Of a stretch of DNA of 64,000 nucleotides, positions 34,541 through 42,960 are shown piece after piece. The notes beneath the pieces are model-generated. The model ran no database searches, was not told where the DNA came from, and saw nothing but the letters and a program-made list of their open reading frames with translations. Position numbers and translations under genes: made by a program. How positions within the stretch are numbered: the stretch's first letter is position 1; every line of letters starts with the position of its first letter. This DNA comes from Bradyrhizobium guangdongense (GTDB taxonomy: Bacteria > Pseudomonadota > Alphaproteobacteria > Rhizobiales > Xanthobacteraceae): positions 1,240,001-1,304,000 of the forward strand of contig NZ_CP030051.1 of assembly GCF_004114975.1 (NCBI RefSeq). The letters run 5' to 3'.

Positions 34541-35784
34541 CCGACTTCGGGACGTCCGATATCGATGATCCGTCGCTCACTTAGATCTTGGATGGCCGCC
34601 GAGTCGTACTTCAGTATCGACTTGAGGATGTTTGCAGTATCCTCGCCTCGCCGCGGCGGTCCTTTGGCATATTCGATCTTCGTTCCGGAAAACTTTATCG
34701 GATTGGCGACGAGAGGGGCTGTTGTTCCGGAAGAATGAGGAAGATTGACCTGCATCTCCCGATGGATAACCTGAGGGTGAGCGAACACCTGATCCAGCCG
34801 GTTGATCGGTGCGCAAGGCACGCCCACGGGCTCCAGAATGGAAATCCAATGCTGGGTCGTCTGCTGTATCAGATGCGCATCGAGTAGGGGGATGAGTTGA
34901 TCACGATTCTTAAGCCGGTCGGTGTTAGTGACGAAACGGCTATCGGTTGCCAGGCCGCTTAAACCAGTAGCTGCACAGAACTTCCGGAATTGCTGATCAT
35001 TACCAACGGCGAGCACGAAGGAACCGTCGCTGGTTCTGAAGACCTGATATGGAACGATGTTTGGATGCGCGTTGCCGAACCGTTTCGGCGGCGTGCCGGT
35101 CGTGAGGAAATTCAAATTTTGGTTGGCGAGAACCGCGACCTGGACGTCCAGCAGTGCCATGTCGATATGCTGTCCTTCTCCGGTGCGTTCGCGATGCAGT
35201 AATGCGGAGATGACGCCGGCGGCGCTATACATGCCAGTGAGAATATCGACGATCGGAACCCCGACCTTCTGCGGACCCCCGCCTGGCTTGTCATCACTCT
35301 CTCCGGTAATGCTCATCAGGCCGCCGATGGCCTGAATGGCCATATCGTATCCTGCGACGTCCTTCATCGGGCCGGTCTGGCCATAGCCGGTGATGGAACA
35401 GTAAATGATGTCAGGCTTGACCCTTTTAAGCGCCTCGTAGTCGAGGCCGTAACGCGCCATGTCGCCGACCTTGTAGTTCTCGATCACGAGATCGGCTTGC
35501 TGGGCAAGTGCGCGCACAATGGCGCTACCCTCGTCAGTCGATATATCGACGCATATCGAATGCTTGCCGCGATTGGCGCTCAGGAAATACGCGCTTTCGG
35601 TCGTATCAATTCCACCGTCTTTCCGCAGAAAGGGCGGGCCCCACTGCCGCGTATCGTCGCCGGTGCCAGGGCGTTCGATCTTCCAAACCTCGGCTCCTAG
35701 ATCAGACAGCAACTGCGCTAACCAAGGCCCCGCGAGGATTCTCGAAAGATCCAGCACTCGATAACCTGCCAACGGTCCAGCCAT
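34537..35784 (-). CDS. CaiB/BaiF family CoA-transferase
   Basis: Start is ATG 35784, preceded by AAGGAAG; the frame extends further upstream but without support. The 415-residue protein begins PLAGYRVLDLSRILAGPW, the standard family III CoA-transferase entry, and contains the catalytic aspartate in VPIVDILTGMYSAAG. Family III enzymes move CoA between acids without release of free CoA, for example formyl-CoA:oxalate or carnitine systems. Here it probably activates an acid derived from the cargo substrate. It is divergent from the sugar-type ABC importer, and two operator palindromes lie between the starts. Confidence 0.9.
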   Translation of the reverse strand: MAGPLAGYRVLDLSRILAGPWLAQLLSDLGAEVWKIERPGTGDDTRQWGPPFLRKDGGIDTTESAYFLSANRGKHSICVDISTDEGSAIVRALAQQADLVIENYKVGDMARYGLDYEALKRVKPDIIYCSITGYGQTGPMKDVAGYDMAIQAIGGLMSITGESDDKPGGGPQKVGVPIVDILTGMYSAAGVISALLHRERTGEGQHIDMALLDVQVAVLANQNLNFLTTGTPPKRFGNAHPNIVPYQVFRTSDGSFVLAVGNDQQFRKFCAATGLSGLATDSRFVTNTDRLKNRDQLIPLLDAHLIQQTTQHWISILEPVGVPCAPINRLDQVFAHPQVIHREMQVNLPHSSGTTAPLVANPIKFSGTKIEYAKGPPRRGEDTANILKSILKYDSAAIQDLSERRIIDIGRPEVG

Positions 35785-35861
35785 CACGCTTCCTTGAAGT
35801 CTGCGGGTCAAATAGCCGCGCGCCGTGCGAGGCCGCACTAACTATATGTGGAGCGACCAGA

Positions 35862-35874
35862 TTGGTCAAACCAA
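35862..35874. promoter_or_regulatory. FadR/PdhR-type operator 2
   Basis: TTGGT-CAA-ACCAA, a perfect five-base-arm palindrome 78 bases upstream of the CoA-transferase start, in the divergent promoter region shared with the ABC importer. Confidence 0.7.
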
Positions 35875-35917
35875 ATGCTGCTTGACACCGCGCATCACGC
35901 GACATACGGTCCTGCCA

Positions 35918-35934
35918 AATTGGTTTAACCAATT
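35918..35934. promoter_or_regulatory. FadR/PdhR-type operator 3, best match
   Basis: AATTGGT-TTA-ACCAATT is a perfect 17-base palindrome and the strongest of the series, identical in form to the AATTGGTnnnACCAATT sites known for PdhR/LldR regulators. It lies 38 bases before the ABC ATPase start and 56 bases from operator 2. Confidence 0.78.
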
Positions 35935-35971
35935 AATGAAAATACCGGGAAGAACGTGAAGGTCTGGCTGT

Positions 35972-37132
35972 ATGGCGCGAGTAACTCTCCAGAATGTCGC
36001 GAAATCCTTTGGAGGAGATCGAGGGCCATGGGCCGTTCAGGACTTTTCGTTGGATATTGCCGATGGCGAACTGGTCGTGTTCGTCGGCCCGTCCGGCTGC
36101 GGCAAGTCCACGACGTTGCGAATGCTCGCCGGTCTAGATGACGTCACATTCGGCAAGATTCTGATCGACGGAAGGGACGTCACCGCGCTTCCGCCGAAAG
36201 ATCGCAACATTGCGATGGTTTTTCAGAACTACGCTCTCTATCCACAGAAGACGGTCTTCGAAAACATGGCCTTCGGCCTTCGGGTCCGTAGGACGCCACA
36301 GCAGGAGATCGATCGTCGGGTGCGCAGCGCGGCATCAAGTCTCGGATTGGAGGCCCTGCTGGAGCGCAAGCCACGCCAATTGTCGGGTGGTCAGATGCAG
36401 CGCGTAGCGCTTGGTCGCGCGTTAGTCAGAGATCCCGACGTATTCCTCCTCGACGAACCCCTCTCGAACCTTGATGCGAAGCTGCGGGTCCGGACGCGAG
36501 AAGAGATTGCGACGCTACACGCCCGATTGGGCGCGACGATGATATTTGTTACCCACGATCAGGTCGAGGCCATGACGCTCGGCGATCGTATCGTGATCAT
36601 GCGTGACGGATTCATCCAACAGGCGGGCAGTCCGCTTGACCTTTATGATCGGCCCGCGAACGCCTTCGTGGCGACTTTCATCGGGTCTCCAGAGATGAAC
36701 CTGATTGATGGCGGGTTGATGCGCGACGGGGGCGCGCTCGTAATGCGCTCCGGCGGTTTGAGCGTCAACTTGCCTGCCCAGTCATTCTCCGAAGCGGAAA
36801 GGGATGTCACGCTTGGCATTAGGCCCGAGCACATCGAGCGCGCGGAAACCTCCACGGCTTTTGAGCTGGTAGTCGGCTTGGTCGAGCAAATCGGCGCGCA
36901 AACCTATGTGCTGGGTAAGATCGATGGCAACAAAATCCGCGCGGTATTTGCTCGGGACGATGCGCTGAGGGCGGGCGACCGAATTTTTGTGAATTTGTCT
37001 CAAGAGAAGTTGCACCTGTTCTCGCGCGAGAGCGGCAAGACACTGAGGCGGACCTCGACGAAAGGCGAAAATGGCAACGGGAGAGAACTTCATGGACAAG
37101 CTCAGCTTAGGCGCGCCGAGTTCCAAGGCTAA
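35972..37132 (+). CDS. Sugar/polyol-type ABC importer ATPase (MalK/UgpC-like)
   Basis: The 386-residue ATPase shows all ABC motifs in order: Walker A GPSGCGKST (about residue 36), Q-loop VFQNYALYPQ, signature LSGGQMQRVALGRALV, Walker B VFLLDEPLSNLDAKL and switch histidine FVTHDQVEAM. The C-terminal regulatory TOBE/OB part (LGIRPEHIERAET) is typical of CUT1-type importers for sugars and glycerol-phosphate. Its end overlaps the binding-protein gene by 41 bases. It energises the importer formed with the next three genes. The substrate is unknown. Confidence 0.92.
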   Translation: MARVTLQNVAKSFGGDRGPWAVQDFSLDIADGELVVFVGPSGCGKSTTLRMLAGLDDVTFGKILIDGRDVTALPPKDRNIAMVFQNYALYPQKTVFENMAFGLRVRRTPQQEIDRRVRSAASSLGLEALLERKPRQLSGGQMQRVALGRALVRDPDVFLLDEPLSNLDAKLRVRTREEIATLHARLGATMIFVTHDQVEAMTLGDRIVIMRDGFIQQAGSPLDLYDRPANAFVATFIGSPEMNLIDGGLMRDGGALVMRSGGLSVNLPAQSFSEAERDVTLGIRPEHIERAETSTAFELVVGLVEQIGAQTYVLGKIDGNKIRAVFARDDALRAGDRIFVNLSQEKLHLFSRESGKTLRRTSTKGENGNGRELHGQAQLRRAEFQG

Positions 37133-38453
37133 CGTGAGCGACATCGATCGGCGGCGTTTTCTCAAAACGACGGCTGGTGCAGCGGCTGGCATCGCGGGCT
37201 CACTTTCCGCGCCCTATGTCAACGCACAGTCCGGGGTAACGCTTCGCATTTTGAACGCTGAAACGACTGCTGCGAGCCAATCGGCCTTGCGCGATGCGTG
37301 CAATGAATACGAGAGCAAGTTCGGCGTAAAAATCGTCGTCGACTCGACGCCGATTAGTGGTGGTTATGCGAAGTCGATGGCGGCCATCAATGCTGGCGCT
37401 CCTTACGATATCGCCACGGCGGGATACATTGCGCACATCTTGCAATACGCGATGGCGGGTCACATCGTGCCGTTGACGGATCTTGTCAAAAAATATTCGT
37501 GGGGGAAGCAGGGAACCTGGTCATATAAGGGAGAAAATTGGTTCTATCCCTATGACTACAATTTGGTGACGGTTTTCTACAGAAAAGATCTGTATCAGGA
37601 GAAGGGCCTGAAGGTTCCCAACACATGGGCCGAGTTCCTTGAGAATTGCCGGGCGCTGACTGTCGCGAAGGATGGCAACATAGAGCGAGGGGGGTGCGTC
37701 ATACCGCTCGCGAGTGACAGTGCCACCAACTGGGCGAGCTTCGGCAACTTGTTTGCAGACGCGCCGAAGTTTTATGACGACAAGTGGAACGTCGTTCTCG
37801 ATGCGCCGGGGAATGCCGGACCGACCGGCCGTTTTCTCGATCTATATGCCGATCTTTATAAAACGATGCCGGCTGGCATGAACACGGTCAGCTATGCTGA
37901 GCTGATGAGTCTTTTCGCGACGGGAAAGGTTGCGCATACCGTCTATTCGGGCCGCGTAGTCGAGGCGCTGGAAGCTCGCAATCCGGACCTCGCAAACAAG
38001 TATGGTATTTTCGCTTCTCCAGACAGTGCTGGTAAGCAGAACGCACTGTCCTTCGCCTTCGATGGCTTTATTCTTTACAAGACTAAGCAGACTGAGGCGG
38101 CCTTTAAGTTTCTACAATGGTTTATTGACGCGCACTATATTCGCTGGCTGCACTCCGCCTGGATGAATTTCCAACCGGCGCGATTGGACATTTACGAAGA
38201 TCCACGGTGGAAAAATCATCCGATGATTCAGAAGCATTGGGCGACGATGGAGCAGATGAAGTCGTTCATTGATGAAGACAGCAAGACGGTTCTTAACTCA
38301 ATAGATATGACGGGTCCGTCGTTTGATCTGCGACCGTGCAAGGTCTTTGATGCGAACATTATGCCGGAGATGCTGCAAAATCGGGTTCTTAAGAACATGT
38401 CGTCAAGCGACTGCGTGAAAGCCGCCGCCGATCGAATCCGAAAAATTGGCTGA
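37092..38453 (+). CDS. ABC importer solute-binding protein, Tat-exported
   Basis: Start at ATG 37092, with GGGAG upstream; the ATG at 37071 is less likely. The N-terminus DRRRFLKTTAGAAAGIAG is a twin-arginine signal, so the protein is probably exported folded. The mature part is a family 1 extracellular solute-binding protein: FGVKIVVDSTPISGGYAKSM, a YPYDYNLVTVFYRKDLY segment and LQWFIDAHYIRWLH. Aromatic-rich patches line the presumed pocket. The base composition is visibly more AT-rich than the transfer genes. The gene overlaps the ATPase gene, unusual in order but compatible with coupling. Confidence 0.88.
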   Translation: MDKLSLGAPSSKANVSDIDRRRFLKTTAGAAAGIAGSLSAPYVNAQSGVTLRILNAETTAASQSALRDACNEYESKFGVKIVVDSTPISGGYAKSMAAINAGAPYDIATAGYIAHILQYAMAGHIVPLTDLVKKYSWGKQGTWSYKGENWFYPYDYNLVTVFYRKDLYQEKGLKVPNTWAEFLENCRALTVAKDGNIERGGCVIPLASDSATNWASFGNLFADAPKFYDDKWNVVLDAPGNAGPTGRFLDLYADLYKTMPAGMNTVSYAELMSLFATGKVAHTVYSGRVVEALEARNPDLANKYGIFASPDSAGKQNALSFAFDGFILYKTKQTEAAFKFLQWFIDAHYIRWLHSAWMNFQPARLDIYEDPRWKNHPMIQKHWATMEQMKSFIDEDSKTVLNSIDMTGPSFDLRPCKVFDANIMPEMLQNRVLKNMSSSDCVKAAADRIRKIG

Positions 38454-38485
38454 GCATCGGAACTGGTGAATAGAGGCCCGAGGCT

Positions 38486-39358
38486 ATGCGACAGGACTGG
38501 CGAATCATCGGTTTGTTCATCGGGGGTGTACTGGTACTCGGTACAATTGTTGGCGGACCTCTCCTCTATTCGATAAAGCTCTCCTTCTACACAGCGGCGT
38601 CGTTCATCGACCCGCCGCAGTGGGTGGGACTTGGCAATTACGTGAAGGTTCTTAGTGAGCCGCTGTTCTGGGGCTCGCTGTTAAACGGTGTCACGATCGC
38701 CATCTCGGCGATCGTGCTGCAAGTCGTTCTCGGCGTCACCATTGCGCTCGTCCTCAATAGGCAGTTTGTGGGGCAGACTGTCGTGCGGGCGCTGTCAATC
38801 GTGCCGTATTTTCTTCCGACGGTCGTCGCCTGCCTCATCACGCAGTGGATTCTTGATCCCAACTACGGCCTTCTCAAGAGTGTCTTCGCGTCATTCGGAT
38901 ATGGGATGTTCGATTGGGGAGGTAATTCAACGAGCGCGAAGGCGACTATTGTCCTTGTTAGCGTTTGGATCTGGACGCCGTTTGTCGTGACCTGTGTTCT
39001 TGCCGGCCTTCAATCCATTCCGGCTCAACTGTATGAAGCGGCCCGGGTCGATGGAGCAGGGGTTATGAAGCAATTCTGGCATGTCACGCTGCCAGGATTG
39101 AGGTCAGTGTTGATCGTGGTCATCCTCCTGAGAGGGATCTGGATGTTCAACAAGTTCGACGTGATCTGGCTTCTAACGAAGGGCGGACCGCTCAACGAAA
39201 CCGAGACGCTTCCCACGTTGGCCTACCGAAAAGCGTTTCTCGAGTTCGACTTGGGAGGGGGGGCCGCTGTCGCCACCATCTCGTTCTTGATGTTGGCGAG
39301 CATTATCTTGATTTACCTCAGGGTTTTTCCGATCGACGAGGCCAAGCAGGGACGATGA
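38486..39358 (+). CDS. ABC importer permease, MalF/UgpA-like
   Basis: A 290-residue inner-membrane protein with about six spans. The EAA loop, which contacts the ATPase, reads YEAARVDGAGVMKQFWHVTLPGL near residue 195. The N-terminal helix and the FIDPPQWVGLGNYVKVL segment fit the CUT1 group. It forms the pore with the permease encoded next; the reading frames overlap by four bases. Confidence 0.92.
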   Translation: MRQDWRIIGLFIGGVLVLGTIVGGPLLYSIKLSFYTAASFIDPPQWVGLGNYVKVLSEPLFWGSLLNGVTIAISAIVLQVVLGVTIALVLNRQFVGQTVVRALSIVPYFLPTVVACLITQWILDPNYGLLKSVFASFGYGMFDWGGNSTSAKATIVLVSVWIWTPFVVTCVLAGLQSIPAQLYEAARVDGAGVMKQFWHVTLPGLRSVLIVVILLRGIWMFNKFDVIWLLTKGGPLNETETLPTLAYRKAFLEFDLGGGAAVATISFLMLASIILIYLRVFPIDEAKQGR

Positions 39359-40341
39359 CGATGTCGACTCAAAATCAAGCCCGCTCTGCTGCCGCTGTCG
39401 TCGTTGGTTCACGAGCGGTGCGGATGTTGCATAGCTCTAGCGGCTCAGGAAGAGAAATCTCAGACTCCACACCTTCAGTCTCGCACGGGAAAACGACGCG
39501 GTATTACGGCAAGTCGCTGAAGCAGATTGCCGGCCGCGTCGGTTTGTATGCCGCGGTTGCGCTAATCTGCATCTATTCCTTCTTCCCGATCTACTGGATG
39601 ATCCTCTCCAGTCTGAGGTCGCCCGAAAAGCTATTTCTGGATTCATCCTTGGTTTTCTGGCCACCCGATCTAAGCTCTTACAAGTCACTCTTGCAGCTTA
39701 CGAACTATCCGGCGAATTTCGTTAATAGCGTCATGATGGCTATGGCTACGATTGCCGTGGCGACGACGCTGTCATCATTCATTGCTTATGGAGCGACGCG
39801 TTTACGGTTTCGGGGCAAAACGACGTTGGTCGCGTCCATGCTGTTCGCCTACATGTTTCCGCCATTGATGTTGGTTATTCCGATGTCCGCCTTGTTCCGA
39901 ATAGCTGGCTTAGCCGATAGCTTGTGGGGCCTGCTAATCGCTCACCTGGCGATTTCGCTGCCGCTGGCGGTGTGGCTGCTATGGGGCTTTTTCAAATCGA
40001 TGCCGTTCGATCTGGAGGAAGCGGCAATGGTGGACGGCTGTTCCCAATTCGGCGCCTTCATCAAGGTGGTCCTTCCGCTTTCGGCCCCCGGCTTGATTAC
40101 GGTCGGCATCTTCTCGTTTTTGCTGTCCTGGGCGGACTACGTATTCGCGCTCATCCTCATCATGAGTGATGATCGCAAGACATTGCCCGTGGGCTTGGCA
40201 TCAATGCTTGGCGCGCAAGATCTGCGTTGGGGTGAGATACTCGCCGGCGCAACCCTTATTGCTCTGCCGTTGTTCGTTATCTTTATGTTCTGCTATCGAT
40301 ATTTCGTCGCAGGGCTGACGGCGGGTGCGCTCAAAGGTTAG
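39355..40341 (+). CDS. ABC importer permease, MalG/UgpE-like
   Basis: A 328-residue permease with six spans and the EAA loop EEAAMVDGCSQFGAFIKVVLPLS near residue 222. The first 60 residues form a serine-rich cytoplasmic extension before the first helix (YAAVALICIYSFFPIYWMIL), longer than in most relatives; ATG 39361 is an alternative start. It ends 12 bases before a strong hairpin that terminates the operon. Confidence 0.91.
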   Translation: MTMSTQNQARSAAAVVVGSRAVRMLHSSSGSGREISDSTPSVSHGKTTRYYGKSLKQIAGRVGLYAAVALICIYSFFPIYWMILSSLRSPEKLFLDSSLVFWPPDLSSYKSLLQLTNYPANFVNSVMMAMATIAVATTLSSFIAYGATRLRFRGKTTLVASMLFAYMFPPLMLVIPMSALFRIAGLADSLWGLLIAHLAISLPLAVWLLWGFFKSMPFDLEEAAMVDGCSQFGAFIKVVLPLSAPGLITVGIFSFLLSWADYVFALILIMSDDRKTLPVGLASMLGAQDLRWGEILAGATLIALPLFVIFMFCYRYFVAGLTAGALKG

Positions 40342-40352
40342 GCACTGTTCGA

Positions 40353-40376
40353 GCGAAGCACGTCCTCGTGCTTCGC
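40353..40376. terminator. Bidirectional hairpin between ABC operon and gntR
   Basis: GCGAAGCACG, loop TCCT, CGTGCTTCGC forms ten perfect pairs. It lies between two convergent genes (ends 40341 and 40429). U tracts are poor on both sides, so it may act as a stabiliser as well as a terminator. Confidence 0.65.
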
Positions 40377-40428
40377 GCTAGACCGTGGGTATTTCGCGTA
40401 GAGATGGCGGACGGGGTGCCCGGCAAGA

Positions 40429-41157
40429 CTAACGTTTTGTGACTTTGGTTTCCCCTAGAAGCGATTGCCATGCCTCCACTGTTCGCGAGAGGTGAGCGTT
40501 CATCTGTTGTTCGGCTAGGCCTACCCGCCGCTCTTCGATCGCTTCCAAGATGGTGCAATGGTCCTCATAAGATTGTCGACCTCGATTTTGGTCGGCAAAG
40601 TAGACCTTCCGTCGATGCCTGGACAGTTCGTAGAACGATCTCGCCACGCGCAGCAAAATGTCGTTCTTGGTTGCAGCAAAAATCGCAAGATGGAACGCCT
40701 CGTCCTCGCGCTCTATGCTTTGCTTTTTGGATAGGCGCTTGTTGGTCTCTTCAAGTATGGCGGTGATCTCGCGAATGTTGTCCGCGGTCCTGCGTGTGCA
40801 GGCCAACCTGACCGCCTGCCCTTCGAGCATGCGCCGGACCTCCATGACGTCGGCGATTTCCTTGGCCTCGAATGGAACTCCGGATTCAGCATAAAGCACT
40901 AGAGCATCGATGCTGCTCTCTTCGATCTTTCGCAGATAGATTCCAGAATTTGGGCGCCGTTCTATCACTCGCATGGTTTCAAGTGCGGCCAGAGCCTCTC
41001 GAACCGCGCCGCGACTGGTGTCGAACTTTTCCGCAAAGTCGCGTTCTGATGGCAACCGTTCGGAGGGCTGATAGCGGCGCTCACGGATGAAGGAAAGGAT
41101 CTTTCCGATGGCGTTCGAAGGAGCCTCAAGCTTGTCGGTTCGATTTCGCTCAGTCAT
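40429..41157 (-). CDS. FadR-subfamily GntR regulator, predicted master regulator of the cargo
   Basis: The 242-residue protein has the GntR winged helix RLPSERDFAEKFDTSRGAVR with EALAALETMRVIERRPNSGIYL and a helical FCD ligand domain. In the FCD part D, H and H residues (for example in EDEAFHLAIFA and ALIEERRVGLAEQQMNAHL) are placed to hold a metal, as in FadR-group members that bind carboxylic acids. Palindromes TTGGT-N3-ACCAA, the site type of PdhR, LldR and FadR, stand before nearly all cargo units, including its own. It is therefore the best candidate for a single regulator of the island. The effector and whether it represses are unknown. Confidence 0.88.
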   Translation of the reverse strand: MTERNRTDKLEAPSNAIGKILSFIRERRYQPSERLPSERDFAEKFDTSRGAVREALAALETMRVIERRPNSGIYLRKIEESSIDALVLYAESGVPFEAKEIADVMEVRRMLEGQAVRLACTRRTADNIREITAILEETNKRLSKKQSIEREDEAFHLAIFAATKNDILLRVARSFYELSRHRRKVYFADQNRGRQSYEDHCTILEAIEERRVGLAEQQMNAHLSRTVEAWQSLLGETKVTKR

Positions 41158-41222
41158 CTAAAATATCCTGCCTGGTCCTGCCGACCACTTGATTTCGATT
41201 TCCTCGGTAGCTAATCATGGCC

Positions 41223-41241
41223 GACCAAATTGGTCGACCAG
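41223..41241. promoter_or_regulatory. Composite GntR-type operator 4
   Basis: GACCAA-A-TTGGTC at 41223-41235 is a perfect palindrome and overlaps TTGGT-CG-ACCAG at 41230-41241. The centre differs from the three-base form of the other sites. It lies 73 bases upstream of gntR and 119 bases before gor, so it may serve both, including autoregulation. Confidence 0.6.
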
Positions 41242-41359
41242 TACTTTGGAGGAACCTTGAGGATCTCGGTCGAATCCGCCCTGCTTCAGTAGATATCAGG
41301 TTGAGGAAATTGAAGCATCTGAAACGCGCCAAATCCACCTAAAGAATTGATTTCCCAGC

Positions 41360-42745
41360 ATGGATAGCTTTGAGACGGATCTGTTTGTCATAGGTGGCGG
41401 CTCGGGCGGCGTGCGCGCCGCGCGGATCGCCGCTGGCCATGGCGCCCGCGTCATGATCGCCGAGGAATATCGGATGGGCGGCACTTGCGTCATTCGCGGG
41501 TGCGTACCGAAGAAGCTATTCGCCTACGCCTCGCATTTCAGCCACGACATCGCGGATGCCGCGGGCTTCGGCTGGACCGTTCCGCCGGCGACGTTCGACT
41601 GGGCCACCCTGATCGCCAACAAAGACAAGGAGATCGCCCGGCTGGAAGCGGCCTACACCACCAACGTGGAGAAATCTGGCGTGCAGGTGATCAAGTCGCG
41701 CGCCGTGTTCGAGGACCCGCATACGCTGGTGCTCGACGGCGGCAGGAGGGTGCGCTCGAAGTATATCCTGATCGCCACGGGCGGCGCACCGAACCACGGC
41801 AAGGCCATTCCCGGCATCGAGCATGTCATCTCATCGAACGAAGCATTTCATCTACCCGAATTGCCGAAGCGTATCCTGATCCAGGGCGGTGGCTATATCG
41901 CGCTGGAGTTTGCGTGCATCTTCTCGGGCCTGGGTTCCCTCGTGACTGTGGTCTATCGCGGCGACAACATCCTGCGTGGCTTCGACGACGACGTCCGCGC
42001 CCATGTCCGCGATGAGATGGAGAAGAACGGCATTACCATCCTGACCGGTTGCACGGTCGACGGGATTGAGAAGCACGACGATTGGTACACGTCGCACCTG
42101 TCGAATGGCTCCAGCATCGCGTCCGACAAGGTGATGTTCGCCATCGGCCGTCACCCCGCCGTCGCAAATCTCGGGCTGGAGAAAGCCGGCGTCGCCATCA
42201 ACCCGGATAACGGAGGCATCGTCGTCAACGAAGCCTCGCAGAGCTCGGTGCCACATATCTATGCGGTCGGCGACGTCACCCATCGCTTCAATCTGACGCC
42301 GGTAGCGATCCGTGAGGGCCACGCTTTCGCCGATACGGTTTTCGGCAAGCGGGCGGTCAAGGTCGATCACATCGATATTCCGACCGCCGTGTTCACGCAG
42401 CCCCAGGTCGGCACCGTGGGCCTCACCGAGGCGCAGGCGCGGGCGCAGTTCGCTATCGTTGATGTCTACAAGGCGGCGTTCCGCCCGTTGAAGGCGACGC
42501 TGTCCGGCAGCGAGTCGCGGGTGTTGATGAAACTGGTGGTTGACGCGGGGAGCGACCGCGTCGTGGGTTGCCATATCGTTGGATCGGACGCGGCCGAATT
42601 GGTTCAGGTCATCGCCATTGCCGTAAAGATGAAGGCTACCAAGGCGGACTTCGACGCCACTATGGCGCTGCACCCGACCTCCGCCGAGGAACTGGTGACT
42701 ATGCGTACCCGCACTGCACGTTACGTGCGCGACGCGGCGGCTTAG
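41360..42745 (+). CDS. gor: Glutathione-disulfide reductase
   Basis: The 461-residue flavoprotein reduces GSSG with NADPH. The FAD motif VIGGGSGGVRAARIAAGHGA opens the protein; the redox-active disulfide is in GGTCVIRGCVPKKLF (about residues 43-57); the NADPH fold begins ILIQGGGYIALEFACIF; and the C-terminal catalytic His-Glu pair is in HPTSAEELVTMRT. The gene is richer in G and C than its neighbours and may have come from a different source. Its place among catabolic genes with a glutathione S-transferase (58746) suggests it regenerates glutathione for the pathway rather than general housekeeping. Confidence 0.94.
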   Translation: MDSFETDLFVIGGGSGGVRAARIAAGHGARVMIAEEYRMGGTCVIRGCVPKKLFAYASHFSHDIADAAGFGWTVPPATFDWATLIANKDKEIARLEAAYTTNVEKSGVQVIKSRAVFEDPHTLVLDGGRRVRSKYILIATGGAPNHGKAIPGIEHVISSNEAFHLPELPKRILIQGGGYIALEFACIFSGLGSLVTVVYRGDNILRGFDDDVRAHVRDEMEKNGITILTGCTVDGIEKHDDWYTSHLSNGSSIASDKVMFAIGRHPAVANLGLEKAGVAINPDNGGIVVNEASQSSVPHIYAVGDVTHRFNLTPVAIREGHAFADTVFGKRAVKVDHIDIPTAVFTQPQVGTVGLTEAQARAQFAIVDVYKAAFRPLKATLSGSESRVLMKLVVDAGSDRVVGCHIVGSDAAELVQVIAIAVKMKATKADFDATMALHPTSAEELVTMRTRTARYVRDAAA

Positions 42746-42847
42746 AAAGCTCAATTTCGATCGATTGTGCAAATTCAGGCCGTTGGCGCGCGCGTTATGC
42801 GGCGCCGCTCAAAACGCACTTGACAATACGATTGTGATCATACCAAA

Positions 42848-42860
42848 CTGGTCCTACCAG
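42848..42860. promoter_or_regulatory. FadR/PdhR-type operator 5
   Basis: CTGGT-CCT-ACCAG is a perfect palindrome 101 bases before the ligase gene at 42961, close to the E. coli FadR core. The rest of the 215-base gap shows no gene. Confidence 0.72.
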
Positions 42861-42960
42861 TATCGGTGAAAATCCAGCAACAGACTAACCTCGCCATCCG
42901 CAGCCGCTTGTAGTCGAGGAGCTGGATGCGGAAGTTCTGGCGAAGAAGATTGGGCCCACC